Notes: generated by a model not told the origin, from the letters alone. A DNA stretch of 64,000 nt from Bacteroidaceae bacterium HV4-6-C5C (GCA_007896885.1 VOIU01000008.1:62001-126000), one strand, 5' to 3'. Positions 53,549 through 62,537 are shown, numbered from the stretch's first letter. Numbers and translations are program-made.

Positions 53549-55012
53549 ATGAGGATAGTAAAAACGAAATGGCACCTGCCACATCCGGCTACGATGTTTC
53601 TCTTGCTGACTGTGGCTATTGTAGTTCTTTCATGGATTTTTGATATTTATGGAACGAGCGTATACCAGCCTCATAGCGGTGAATCAATTCGAGTCCAAAG
53701 CCTTCTCAGTCCCGAAGGGATTCGTTGGCTGCTGAGAAATGTTATTACTAATTTTACAGGTTTTGCACCCCTAGGATTGGTTATTGTGGCGATGTTTGGC
53801 ATTGGTGTGGCTCAACATTCGGGTTTTATCGATGCTTGTATTAGGATTACTTCTCGACAACGCCGGAATCCTTGGCATGTGGTGGTATTGGTTATTTTCC
53901 TTGGGCTGATTTCGAATGTTGTTGGTGACGCCGGATACATTATTTTGCTTCCGATAGCTGCTACTTTATATCATTCAGTTGGTTTGCATCCGGTTGGCGG
54001 TATTATTACCGCTTATGTTTCGGTAGCATGTGGTTACAGTGCTAATATTCTTGTGACGACACTTGATGCTATGCTTGCCGTAAAAACCCAAGAAGCAGCT
54101 GATCTTATGCATGTACATTTAGGCAATACTGGACCTTTGTGTAACTATTACTTCATGTTTGTCTCCACTTTCTTATTAGCTTTTATCATCTATCGGATAA
54201 CCCGCCGCAATTTATTGCCTGCCTTGGGCAAGTATGAAGGCAACATTGAGTTTAGTGGCTATAAACAAGTTTCCCGGAAGGAACGCCGTGCATTATTAGC
54301 CGCTCTGGGGACGGGCTTTATATATGCAGGTGTTATTTTATGGGCTACATTTTCCTCGTGGGGTATTTTACGTAGTGTAAATGGCGGCTTAATGCGCTCT
54401 CCTTTTATTGACGGCATTCTATTCATATTGTCTTTTGGAATAGGGTTGACAGGTATGGCATACGGTTTTGCTTCCGGGCGTTATCGTACGGATACGGATG
54501 TGATAAACGGATTGGCCCAACCGATGAAGTTATTAGGGGTGTATTTTGTGATAACCTTCTTTGCAGCTCAAATGTTTGCTTGCCTTGATTATTCACATTT
54601 AAATAAATGTCTTGCGATCATGGGGGCGAATATGCTTTCGTCCATCCACACGAATAGTCTTTGGCTTTTAATTTTATTCATCTTCTTTACGGCTGCCATG
54701 GATCTCATCATGGTTTCGGCATCTGCAAAGTGGACTTTCATGTCTTTCATCTTTATTCCTTTCTTTGCAGAATCTGGTATTAGCCCCGATGTTGTACAGT
54801 GTGCGTATCGTATTGGAGATAGCCCCAATAATGCAATTGCGCCTTTTATGTTTTATCTGCCCCTCATATTGACTTATATGCAGCAATATGATCCACAGGC
54901 TACGTATGGAACTTTGTTGAAGTATACTTGGAGATATTCTGTTTACATACTTTTGGCATGGACTTTATTCTTTATTGTATGGTATGAAGCCAAGCTTCCT
55001 TTGGGACTCTAG
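53549..55012 (+). CDS. AbgT-family transporter
   Basis: A 487-residue inner-membrane protein with about ten or more helices. GFAPLGLVIVAMFGIGVAQ, NVVGDAGYIILLPIAA and the GDSPNNAIAPFMFYLPLI region match the AbgT family (p-aminobenzoyl-glutamate importers; some members act as sulfonamide or antimetabolite exporters). I use the ATG at 53549; a TTG two codons upstream is also in frame. It lies 40 bp after the response regulator. A folate-related role is suggested by the family, not shown here. Confidence 0.9.
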   Translation: MRIVKTKWHLPHPATMFLLLTVAIVVLSWIFDIYGTSVYQPHSGESIRVQSLLSPEGIRWLLRNVITNFTGFAPLGLVIVAMFGIGVAQHSGFIDACIRITSRQRRNPWHVVVLVIFLGLISNVVGDAGYIILLPIAATLYHSVGLHPVGGIITAYVSVACGYSANILVTTLDAMLAVKTQEAADLMHVHLGNTGPLCNYYFMFVSTFLLAFIIYRITRRNLLPALGKYEGNIEFSGYKQVSRKERRALLAALGTGFIYAGVILWATFSSWGILRSVNGGLMRSPFIDGILFILSFGIGLTGMAYGFASGRYRTDTDVINGLAQPMKLLGVYFVITFFAAQMFACLDYSHLNKCLAIMGANMLSSIHTNSLWLLILFIFFTAAMDLIMVSASAKWTFMSFIFIPFFAESGISPDVVQCAYRIGDSPNNAIAPFMFYLPLILTYMQQYDPQATYGTLLKYTWRYSVYILLAWTLFFIVWYEAKLPLGL

Positions 55013-55055
55013 TTGTATGTTTAAGACGATCATAAAAATGCAGGATTAGATGATA

Positions 55056-55147
55056 ACAGTTAGCGAAGATTTGTTTAATTGTTAGCTTGCATAACAATAG
55101 AAGTAATGCCTCATTACAATAGTTGTTAATGAAATATCAACTATTGT
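55056..55147. repeat. Weak 22-bp-period repeat, array D, after the AbgT gene
   Basis: GTTAGC at 55059 recurs at 55081 (22 bp), and ACAATAG at 55094 recurs at 55116 (22 bp); GTTAAT at 55125 continues the phase, and the inverted copy CAACTATTGT begins at 55138, 22 bp after ACAATAGTTG at 55116. The period is the same as arrays A-C but the units are much more degenerate, so this may be coincidence or an eroded array. Confidence 0.45.
55116..55147 (+). terminator. Terminator of the kinase-regulator-AbgT operon
   Basis: ACAATAGTTG (55116-55125) and CAACTATTGT (55138-55147) form a perfect 10-bp stem with a 12-nt loop followed by TTTCC, 104 bp after the AbgT stop. Confidence 0.55.
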
Positions 55148-55175
55148 TTTCCATCAGAAGAATAATGATGAGATA

Positions 55176-55223
55176 ATAAAAGAGTAAAGTGCAGGTAAAT
55201 TTACCTGCACTTTACTCTTTTAT
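55176..55223. terminator. Long palindromic bidirectional terminator
   Basis: A 48-bp perfect palindrome (24-bp arms) centred between 55199 and 55200, with core GAGTAAAGTGCAGG and its complement, flanked by A and T runs. It lies between the convergent AbgT and BamE-like genes, 100 bp from the latter's stop. Nothing else was seen in 55224-55322. Confidence 0.85.
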
Positions 55224-55322
55224 ATAATTCACTCTACCTAATCCTGCTTTAATCAATGTTTTATCTAGACCTGTGTAAGCATGTAGGTGTAAAACGTATA
55301 AGAAGACTGGGGAGAATGTGTT

Positions 55323-55991
55323 TTATCTCTTTGGAATTCCAAATAACTTACGCACCGTTTCTTCACTCGAAATAAAGCTTACGGCACTTATTACATTGTC
55401 ATAGTTTTCTCTGTCGGTGATGCGTGGAATAACTATTTTTGCAACTTCAAGCTTGTCATCGTCAAAAGTATAGATAGACATCAGCCGCACACATTGGGCA
55501 CAAGTAAAGTAATTGCTACCCGCAGCCAATTGTAGAATCTCAAGTTGATCATCTTTAAACGGTTTGCTTTTAATTTTATTGTATAAGGCGGTGAATTCTC
55601 CTTCTCTCATGCTTCTGGAATATGGGTCAGGTCTTTCACGAACAGGACGACCTATAGGGCGATCTGTAACCGGGATGTTTATCACGGGATTAATTTGATT
55701 ATTGTAGCTGTTATCGCTGAATGAGTCCATATTGATGACTACATCATTAGCAAAAGTTATAACAATAACCGTATTACCTCCATTTCCCGCAACACTTTTT
55801 TGATATTCCCATTCCTCATTGCTTCTGTCAAAACGCCGGTAGTTTGGTGCTCCTAATAGAGATGAGACCTCATTTTTACTCATCCCTTTATGCACCTTCA
55901 TTAAAATGTCAGTGTTAGGGTAAAAAATAGCACAACTATTAATTGTTACAGCGAGCATCAGTAAGGTAAGAATCTGTTTTAGTTTTCTCAT
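55323..55991 (-). CDS. Lipoprotein with BamE-like and DUF4476 domains
   Basis: A 222-residue lipoprotein (Cys20 in INSCAIFYP). Residues about 30-95 have the BamE/SmpA pattern (VHKGMSKNEVSSLLGAPNYR, EEWEYQK, VIVITFANDVV). After a Pro/Arg-rich linker, residues about 130-218 (FTALYNKIKSKPFKDDQL, FTCAQCVRLMSIYTFDDDKL, FISSEETVRKLFG) fit DUF4476, a helical domain common in Bacteroidota secreted proteins. The BamE fold suggests association with outer-membrane assembly, but the second domain makes it different from classical BamE. Canonical promoter upstream. Confidence 0.8.
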   Translation of the reverse strand: MRKLKQILTLLMLAVTINSCAIFYPNTDILMKVHKGMSKNEVSSLLGAPNYRRFDRSNEEWEYQKSVAGNGGNTVIVITFANDVVINMDSFSDNSYNNQINPVINIPVTDRPIGRPVRERPDPYSRSMREGEFTALYNKIKSKPFKDDQLEILQLAAGSNYFTCAQCVRLMSIYTFDDDKLEVAKIVIPRITDRENYDNVISAVSFISSEETVRKLFGIPKR

Positions 55992-56017
55992 GTTATTTTA
56001 AGTTTTCTATGTTTCTA

Positions 56018-56049
56018 CAAATATATGTTGAATAAAATAGATAATCAAA
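56018..56049 (-). promoter_or_regulatory. Promoter of the BamE-like lipoprotein gene
   Basis: Minus strand -33 TTTG (56046-56049), 20-bp spacer and -7 TATATTTG (56018-56025) match the Bacteroides consensus, 26 bp before the ATG. Confidence 0.75.
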
Positions 56050-56087
56050 TATTATCAAAAATAAACTGTCTTTCCCAAATAAACTAC

Positions 56088-56095
56088 TATTTTTG
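56088..56095 (+). promoter_or_regulatory. -7 element ahead of the ECF S-component-like gene
   Basis: TATTTTTG matches TAnnTTTG, 62 bp before the ATG. The leader contains a 7-bp hairpin CATAACA / TGTTATG (56103-56122). I could not match it to a known riboswitch. Confidence 0.45.
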
Positions 56096-56157
56096 CAACA
56101 GGCATAACATCAACTTGTTATGTCTTATCCTTCAATGAATCTAAAACTATATGCATA

Positions 56158-56667
56158 ATGGAAAATTCGGCTAAATTTTATTCTTTATCCTTCACAAATA
56201 GCAGGACCTGGTTATTTGCAGGTTTATTCGTAATAGGTAATATCCTTTTTCCGCAACTTTGTCATTTATTGCCTGTCGGTGGTCCTACTTTACTCCCTAT
56301 CTATTTCTTTACACTGATTGCCGGATATAAATTCGGTCTTAAGGTTGGTCTACTTACTGCAATATGTTCGCCGATAATTAATCATATTCTTTTTGGAATG
56401 CCTCCTTCGGCTGTACTACCTGCTATTCTAATCAAGTCACTTGTTTTAGCGGGTATTTCTGCTATTGTGGCTTTACGAATACAAAAAGTTTCTTTTCCTG
56501 CTATTCTGGTAATCGTGTTGACTTATCAAATAGTCGGCACGGCTTTCGAATGGATTATCTCCGGAAGTCTATATGCTGCTGCGCAGGATTTTAGAATTGG
56601 TATTCCCGGCATGCTTATTCAATGGATTGGTGGATATGCGCTCTTAAAATTATTGGCAAAAGCTTAG
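56158..56667 (+). CDS. ECF transporter S-component-like membrane protein
   Basis: A 169-residue protein with about five or six membrane helices and the short, glycine/proline-rich architecture of vitamin or precursor-binding S components (PTLLPIYFFTLIAGYKFGLKVGLLTAICSPIINHILFGMPP). It lacks an ATP-binding or T component nearby, so energy-coupling partners would be elsewhere. The ligand cannot be read from the sequence. It is 90 bp ahead of an orphan phosphoribosyltransferase, which might hint at a base or nucleoside, but that is weak inference. Confidence 0.65.
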   Translation: MENSAKFYSLSFTNSRTWLFAGLFVIGNILFPQLCHLLPVGGPTLLPIYFFTLIAGYKFGLKVGLLTAICSPIINHILFGMPPSAVLPAILIKSLVLAGISAIVALRIQKVSFPAILVIVLTYQIVGTAFEWIISGSLYAAAQDFRIGIPGMLIQWIGGYALLKLLAKA

Positions 56668-56757
56668 AGTAAGTGTCGGCGCTGACATCATTGTCATTTA
56701 AGACAAAACAACAAAAATAAAATAAAGGAATTACTGTTCCATTTTAATTACTTTGAT

Positions 56758-57153
56758 ATGGCTAAAACAATGGAGGAAGTCTTGGATCGCTTCAAGACTA
56801 TTCAATTTCAAGAAGATTTTGATTTGATTGTTGCAATAGCTAATGGGGGTATTGTTCCTGCAGGTATTATAAACCAACGCTTGGAAAAAGATATTCAGTT
56901 GCTTCATATTAATTTGAGGGATAAGTATCAACATCCTAAATATGAGACTCCGCGTTTATTGGGTCCGGTAGACTTTGATTGCAATGGCAAACGAATTCTT
57001 TTGGTTGATGACCGAATAAAGACGGGAGCGACTATCTTGTTTGCAAAAGAGTTGCTAAAGGAGGCCGCTCTTTTAAAAACATTTGCTGTAAACGGGAATG
57101 CAGACTATGCTCTTTTCAATGAAGCTTGCTTTAAATTTCCTTGGATACTATAA
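56758..57153 (+). CDS. Orphan phosphoribosyltransferase
   Basis: A 131-residue type I phosphoribosyltransferase fold. IVAIANGGIVPAGIINQRL is the N-terminal loop and ILLVDDRIKTGAT the PRPP motif with two adjacent Asp. It is shorter than Hpt/Gpt/Apt (150-180) and has a truncated C-terminus, so the acceptor is unclear. Related short proteins are often annotated only as PRTase-domain proteins. It lies between the S-component-like gene and a Tat-exported DUF362 protein on the same strand. Confidence 0.75.
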   Translation: MAKTMEEVLDRFKTIQFQEDFDLIVAIANGGIVPAGIINQRLEKDIQLLHINLRDKYQHPKYETPRLLGPVDFDCNGKRILLVDDRIKTGATILFAKELLKEAALLKTFAVNGNADYALFNEACFKFPWIL

Positions 57154-57203
57154 ACACGAATTAGGTACAATTGAACTGATTTGTATAATTAATAACGAAT
57201 ATT

Positions 57204-58139
57204 ATGGATAGAAGGGATTTTCTGAAAACAGTCGCAGTTACGGGGGCCTTGATGACTATACAACGTTCTGAAGCCATGGATATTTTATCACAGAAGCTGG
57301 TTTCGGCTACTGGTAAAAAAGTCGATTTGGTAGCTGTTATGGGAGGTGAACCGGATGTGATGTTCCGGCGTGCAATAACCGAGATGGGTGGAATTAAAAA
57401 CTTTATCAAACCGGGACAAAAAGTTGTGGTAAAGCCTAATATAGGGTGGGATAAAGCACCGGAATTGGCCAGTAATACAAATCCGAAACTGATTGGTGAG
57501 ATTGTGAAGCAGTGTTTTGCTGCAGGAGCTAAAGAGGTGACTGTATTCGATCATACCTGCGATGACTGGCAAAAATGCTATAAGAACAGTGGAATAGAGG
57601 CTGAAGTTAAAGCTGCCGGAGGTAAACTGGTGCCTGCGCATTTGGAAAGTTACTACCGGCCGGTAAGTTTACCTCATGCAAAGAACATGAAGAATGCTAA
57701 GATACATGAAGCTATAGTAAATTGTGACGTTTGGATTAATGTGCCTGTATTGAAGAATCATGGAGGAGCTAATCTAACCATCTCCATGAAGAATCACATG
57801 GGAATAGTATGGGATCGTGGGTTCTTCCACCAAAACGACTTGCAGCAATGCATTGCCGATATTTGTACGTTACAAAAGAAGCCTGTATTAAATGTCGTTG
57901 ATGCTTATCGCATAATGAAAACAAATGGCCCGCGCGGACGGTCTGCTTCGGATGTAGTATTAACCAAAGGATTGTTTGTCTCGCAGGATATTGTGGCTGT
58001 GGATACTGCTGCTGCAAAGTTCTTTAATCAAGTTCGGGAAATGCCGCTTGATACAGTCGGACATCTCGCTAATGGGCAGGCTCTAAAAATAGGGACCATG
58101 GATTTAGATAAATTGAATATAAAAAGAATCAAGATTTGA
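57204..58139 (+). CDS. Tat-exported DUF362 protein
   Basis: A 311-residue protein that starts MDRRDFLKTVAVTGAL, a twin-arginine signal, so it should be exported folded, probably carrying a cofactor. The DUF362 core follows (VVVKPNIGWD, GAKEVTVFDHTCDDW, INVPVLKNHGGANLTISMKN, RGRSASDVVLTKGLF). No ferredoxin-type cysteines are present, unlike DUF362-4Fe-4S fusions. It is 23 bp ahead of the polyferredoxin gene, so the pair probably forms an electron-transfer unit whose substrate is unknown. Confidence 0.85.
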   Translation: MDRRDFLKTVAVTGALMTIQRSEAMDILSQKLVSATGKKVDLVAVMGGEPDVMFRRAITEMGGIKNFIKPGQKVVVKPNIGWDKAPELASNTNPKLIGEIVKQCFAAGAKEVTVFDHTCDDWQKCYKNSGIEAEVKAAGGKLVPAHLESYYRPVSLPHAKNMKNAKIHEAIVNCDVWINVPVLKNHGGANLTISMKNHMGIVWDRGFFHQNDLQQCIADICTLQKKPVLNVVDAYRIMKTNGPRGRSASDVVLTKGLFVSQDIVAVDTAAAKFFNQVREMPLDTVGHLANGQALKIGTMDLDKLNIKRIKI

Positions 58140-58162
58140 GAGTCTTGGTAATATAAATAGCC

Positions 58163-59677
58163 ATGCTGAAAAAAATACGACTTATTGTTTCTTTGGTTCT
58201 TTTCGGACTAATCACGTTCTATTTTTTAGATTTTACGGGGGTATTCGGCACTCATTCTTGGCTGCAAAGAATACAGTTGGTTCCTGCTTTATTATCGTTG
58301 AGCTTCATCATTATTGCTGTTCTCTTTCTTCTAACATTTCTATTTGGGCGGATTTATTGTTCTTCTATTTGTCCAATGGGCGTTTATCAGGATATTGTAG
58401 GCTGGATTATCCGTAAGATGGCGAAAAGAAAAAAACGTTTTAAATACACTCGTCCCAAGACAATCTTAAGATGGGGAACACTTGGGGTGACAGCAATCGC
58501 TTTTTTTGCGGGATTCACAGTGTTGCTTGGGATACTCGATCCTTACAGTGCATACGGGAAAATGGTTGTAAATGTATTTAAACCTTTATATATGGCTGGA
58601 AACAACTTATTGGCATCTGCTTTTAATCATTTTGATAACTATATGTTTTATAAGGTTGATGCCTCCATATTGAGTATTTCTTCTTTGGTAATCGCTTTGC
58701 TTACACTTTTAATTATCGGTTTTATAGCTTCAAAGTACGGACGTCTATGGTGTAATACGATTTGTCCGGTAGGGACTCTACTTGGATTGGTCGGTCGCTT
58801 CTCTCTATTTAAAGTACGGATTGATGAAATAAAATGCAATCATTGTGGAGTTTGTGCCACAAAATGTAAAGCTTCCTGCATAAACAGTTCGGAACAGTCT
58901 ATCGATTATACACGTTGTGTGGATTGTTTTGATTGTATTGGAGAGTGCCGTCAGCATGCTTTATCTTATAACTTGCGTGTAAAAAAAGTCGATCATTCGA
59001 CGGATTCTTCTAAAAGAAACTTCCTAATAGCCGGAGCTATTACTGCTTCTGTCGTTCCAAAAGTATTTGCAGATGCACAAGCGGTTGTCGCTAATGCTAA
59101 TGGTCTGAAAAGTGATAAAAGAAAGACTCCTATAACTCCTCCGGGTTCGATAAGTCGAGCACACTTTCAAAATAAATGCACTTCCTGTCATTTGTGTGTG
59201 AGTAAATGCCCCTCACATGTACTGAAACCTTCTTTCATGGAATATGGCCTGGAAGGATTTATGCAACCTACTGTATATTTTGAGAAAGGTTTTTGCAATT
59301 TCGATTGTACAGTCTGTAGTGATGTTTGTCCCAACGGTGCAATATTGCCTCTGACAAAGGAAAAAAAACACCTTACCCAAATGGGGCAGGTGGTTTTTAT
59401 CATGGAGAACTGTATTGTATATCGTGAAGATACGAGTTGCGGAGCTTGCTCTGAACATTGTCCAACGCAAGCAATTTCGATGGTTCCTTATAAAGGCGGT
59501 CTGACTATTCCGCATGTGAATACAGCTATTTGTGTAGGATGTGGAGGCTGCGAATATGTATGTCCGGCACGCCCATATCGTGCTGTCCATATCGAAGGAG
59601 ATGTTATTCAACAGAAAGCAAAACCCTTTGTTGAAAAGAAAGAAGAACATATAAAGGTGGACAACTTTGGCTTTTGA
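58163..59677 (+). CDS. Membrane-bound polyferredoxin resembling a NapH-NapG fusion
   Basis: A 504-residue iron-sulfur protein. The N-terminal half (about 1-215) has four or five membrane helices with the NapH/NosR-type cysteine pairs FGRIYCSSICPMG and GRLWCNTICPVG. Two cluster motifs follow (CNHCGVCATKCKASC, CVDCFDCIGEC). Near residue 284 is KRNFLIAGA, a Tat-like signal sequence inside the protein. The C-terminal part has four more clusters (CTSCHLCVSKCP, CTVCSDVCP, CGACSEHCP, CVGCGGCEYVCP), as in NapG. No nitrate reductase is nearby. It likely moves quinol electrons to a periplasmic acceptor, with the adjacent DUF362 protein as partner. Confidence 0.85.
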   Translation: MLKKIRLIVSLVLFGLITFYFLDFTGVFGTHSWLQRIQLVPALLSLSFIIIAVLFLLTFLFGRIYCSSICPMGVYQDIVGWIIRKMAKRKKRFKYTRPKTILRWGTLGVTAIAFFAGFTVLLGILDPYSAYGKMVVNVFKPLYMAGNNLLASAFNHFDNYMFYKVDASILSISSLVIALLTLLIIGFIASKYGRLWCNTICPVGTLLGLVGRFSLFKVRIDEIKCNHCGVCATKCKASCINSSEQSIDYTRCVDCFDCIGECRQHALSYNLRVKKVDHSTDSSKRNFLIAGAITASVVPKVFADAQAVVANANGLKSDKRKTPITPPGSISRAHFQNKCTSCHLCVSKCPSHVLKPSFMEYGLEGFMQPTVYFEKGFCNFDCTVCSDVCPNGAILPLTKEKKHLTQMGQVVFIMENCIVYREDTSCGACSEHCPTQAISMVPYKGGLTIPHVNTAICVGCGGCEYVCPARPYRAVHIEGDVIQQKAKPFVEKKEEHIKVDNFGF

Positions 59678-59790
59678 AAACAGGGCACTCAGGCATTTGT
59701 TATATTCGTGCAATTTTCTGGTTCGTATAGATTTCTGATACAATAATTTGATTAATTTCGTGGCGAAGAATAAATATTGAGAGGATCTAT

Positions 59791-60618
59791 ATGGAAGTGC
59801 AGACGAATAATTGGTTTTCTAAGAAATATAATGTAGGCTTCGCTTTGAGTGGAGGATTTATTAAAGGTTTTGCTCATTTGGGCGTAATGCAGGCTTTATT
59901 GGAGCATGATATCAAACCGGATATTTTGTCCGGTGTCAGTGCCGGAGCTTTAGCCGGCGTATTTTATGCCGATGGGAATGAACCTCATCAAGTACTCGAC
60001 TACTTTTCAGGACATAAATTTCAAGATTTGACAAAGCTGGTTATTCCCAAGGTTGGGTTGTTTGATCTTAAAGAATTTGTAGACTTTCTGAAAACGAATC
60101 TTAAGGCTCAGAAATTGGAGGATTTGCAAGTGCCTCTCATTGTAAGTGCTACAGATCTGGATCATGGCCGTTTAGTACACTTTCACAAAGGGGATATTGC
60201 CGAGCGTATTGCAGCTTCCTGTTGCATGCCTGTATTGTTTGCTCCTGTAAAGATAGATGGTACGCATTATGTTGATGGAGGATTATTTATGAACCTGCCT
60301 GTATCAACAATCCGCCGTATCTGCAACAAAGTTGTTGCTGTAAATGTGAGCCCTTTGATGGCAAATAAATATAAGATGAATATTGTAAGCATTGCGATGC
60401 GCTCTTATAATTTCATGTTTCGTGCCAACACTTTTCCTGAACGTGAAAAAGCTGATCTACTGGTTGAGCCTTATAATCTGGAAGGTTATAGCAATACTGA
60501 ACTGAAAAAGGCAGAAGAAATCTTTATGCAGGGATATAAAACTGCGAACAACTTGCTGGAGCAACTGGCTGTTGAAAAAGGAACGATTTGGAAAGAGAAT
60601 GTTGAAAAAATGCTCTAA
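59791..60618 (+). CDS. Patatin-like phospholipase
   Basis: A 275-residue serine lipid hydrolase. FALSGGFIKGFAHLGV holds the oxyanion glycines, SGVSAGALAG the nucleophile serine (GxSxG) and VDGGLF the catalytic Asp (DGG). The Ser-Asp dyad is complete. No signal peptide, so cytoplasmic (RssA/YchK-like). A purine-rich GAGAGG precedes the ATG. The amylase gene follows by 15 bp, suggesting one operon although the functions look unrelated. Confidence 0.9.
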   Translation: MEVQTNNWFSKKYNVGFALSGGFIKGFAHLGVMQALLEHDIKPDILSGVSAGALAGVFYADGNEPHQVLDYFSGHKFQDLTKLVIPKVGLFDLKEFVDFLKTNLKAQKLEDLQVPLIVSATDLDHGRLVHFHKGDIAERIAASCCMPVLFAPVKIDGTHYVDGGLFMNLPVSTIRRICNKVVAVNVSPLMANKYKMNIVSIAMRSYNFMFRANTFPEREKADLLVEPYNLEGYSNTELKKAEEIFMQGYKTANNLLEQLAVEKGTIWKENVEKML

Positions 60619-60633
60619 TAAAGTGAAGTTGAA

Positions 60634-62331
60634 ATGAGTGCAAAAAATAAAATTATAATATATCAGGTACTTCCTCGTTTATTCGGTAATAATAAATGCC
60701 GTTGCATTTACAATGGTGGTATTGGCGAAAATGGATGTGGGAAGATGTCCGATTTCACCCTTCAGGCTTTGAAGGAAATTAAGAAAATAGGTGCAACGCA
60801 CATTTGGTATACCGGCGTCATTGAGCATGCTACACAGACAGATTATCGTGAATATGGAATTCATCCCGATCATCCTGCTATTGTTAAGGGTAAGGCAGGC
60901 TCTCCTTATGCCATAAAGGATTACTATGACATTGATCCGGATTTAGCTGACAATGTGCCGGATCGGATGAAGGAGTTTGAAGATCTGGTGAAGCGCACGC
61001 ATCGTGCCGGTTTAAAGGTCATTATGGATTTTATACCCAATCATGTTGCCCGACAATATTATTCGGATGCACAGCCTGATGGAACAGTCCAGCTGGGTGC
61101 AAATGATGATACCAACTCTGCTTTCAGTCCTTATAACAACTTTTACTATATTCCCCAATCCGAGTTGTGCGGGCAGTTTGATATGAAAGGGAATGCCACT
61201 GAAGCATATAAAGAGTTTCCGGCTAAAGTTACCGGAAATAACCGTTTCGATGCCTTTCCGAATATCAATGATTGGTATGAAACCGTGAAATTGAATTATG
61301 GTGTTGATTATCAAAATGGAGGAACATGTCATTTCGATCCCGCGCCTGATACATGGACTAAAATGCTTGATATTCTTATGTTTTGGGCTAACAAGGATAT
61401 TGATGGATTCCGGTGTGACATGGCTGAGATGATTCCCGTTGAATTCTGGGAATGGGTGATCCCGCAAGTGAAGGCCCGATATCATGATATTCTTTTTATT
61501 GGTGAGATCTATAATTCGGCGGAATATAACGACTATATATTCAAAGGTAAATTTGATTATTTGTATGATAAGGTGGGACTGTATGACACCTTGAAGGATG
61601 TAATCTGCGGACAAGGTTCCGCTACAGCTATCACCCAATCGTGGCAGAGCTTGGGAGGGCTGGAGAAATATATGCTGAACTTTCTTGAAAATCACGATGA
61701 ACAACGTATAGCTTCAGATTTTTTTGCCGTTAATCCGAGAAAAGCAATTCCGGGTCTGATTGTATCTGCTTGTATGAATACAAATCCTGTGATGATTTAT
61801 TTCGGCCAGGAATTTGGAGAGTTAGGTATGGATACCGAAGGATTTAGCGGAAGGGACGGTCGGACTACAATATTCGATTATTGGAGTGTGGATACGATCA
61901 GACGTTGGAGAAATGAAGGAACTTTTGATGGTAATCTGCTTACAGAGGAACAAAAAAAAATATATCGGATATATCAATGTATATTAACACTATGCAATAA
62001 GGAAAAAGCTATTACTGAAGGCGCTTTCTTCGATTTAATGTATGCCAATATAAATGGATGGCGTTTCAACGAACATAAGCAATATGCATTCTTTAGAAAA
62101 GCTGATAATGAACTTCTGTTAATTGCAGTAAATTTTGAACATATTCCGGTTGAAGTTGCGATCAATATTCCATCCCATGCTTTTGATTTCCTTCAAATTC
62201 CGCAAATGAACTCTTATCAAGCTAAAGACTTATTGACCGGAAAGAAAGAGTTGATAACAATTTTGCCCTATAAGGCGACTGAAATTTCATTGGCGGGATA
62301 TGGCGGTAAGATTCTAAAGATAAATTTATAA
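60634..62331 (+). CDS. Cytoplasmic alpha-amylase family protein (GH13)
   Basis: 565 residues without a signal peptide. The GH13 barrel motifs are present: MDFIPNHV (region I), DGFRCDMAEM (nucleophile Asp), ILFIGEIYN (acid/base Glu) and FLENHDEQR (region IV Asp). A long insertion (ELCGQFDMKGNATEAYKEFP and following) sits between regions I and II, and a beta-sandwich ends the protein. It should act on intracellular alpha-glucans or maltodextrins, which agrees with a branching-enzyme gene a short distance downstream. Confidence 0.93.
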   Translation: MSAKNKIIIYQVLPRLFGNNKCRCIYNGGIGENGCGKMSDFTLQALKEIKKIGATHIWYTGVIEHATQTDYREYGIHPDHPAIVKGKAGSPYAIKDYYDIDPDLADNVPDRMKEFEDLVKRTHRAGLKVIMDFIPNHVARQYYSDAQPDGTVQLGANDDTNSAFSPYNNFYYIPQSELCGQFDMKGNATEAYKEFPAKVTGNNRFDAFPNINDWYETVKLNYGVDYQNGGTCHFDPAPDTWTKMLDILMFWANKDIDGFRCDMAEMIPVEFWEWVIPQVKARYHDILFIGEIYNSAEYNDYIFKGKFDYLYDKVGLYDTLKDVICGQGSATAITQSWQSLGGLEKYMLNFLENHDEQRIASDFFAVNPRKAIPGLIVSACMNTNPVMIYFGQEFGELGMDTEGFSGRDGRTTIFDYWSVDTIRRWRNEGTFDGNLLTEEQKKIYRIYQCILTLCNKEKAITEGAFFDLMYANINGWRFNEHKQYAFFRKADNELLLIAVNFEHIPVEVAINIPSHAFDFLQIPQMNSYQAKDLLTGKKELITILPYKATEISLAGYGGKILKINL

Positions 62332-62537
62332 AAGAAGATATTGTAAAATATTCAGTTGATCGATATTTATGAATAAAGGTCGAATAATTTCGTTTATATA
62401 CGGTTTTTAAATTTTGAGGCATTACTTATTGTCGTATTGCTTGATATTTAAAAACATTTTATCTTATGGAATTGGTATTGTAGTAAAGTAGTCTCAAAAC
62501 TTAAAAATACCGTATATATCATTCAAATATCAATTGG

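Noticed and set aside
56096-56157. Riboswitch in the leader of the S-component-like gene
   Set aside because: Only a 7-bp hairpin is visible; I could not match it to preQ1, TPP, cobalamin or other known aptamers.
61012-61704. Minus-strand ORF of 230 codons opposite the amylase gene
   Set aside because: Long, but it lies entirely within the well-supported GH13 gene; the translation is unlike any family I know.
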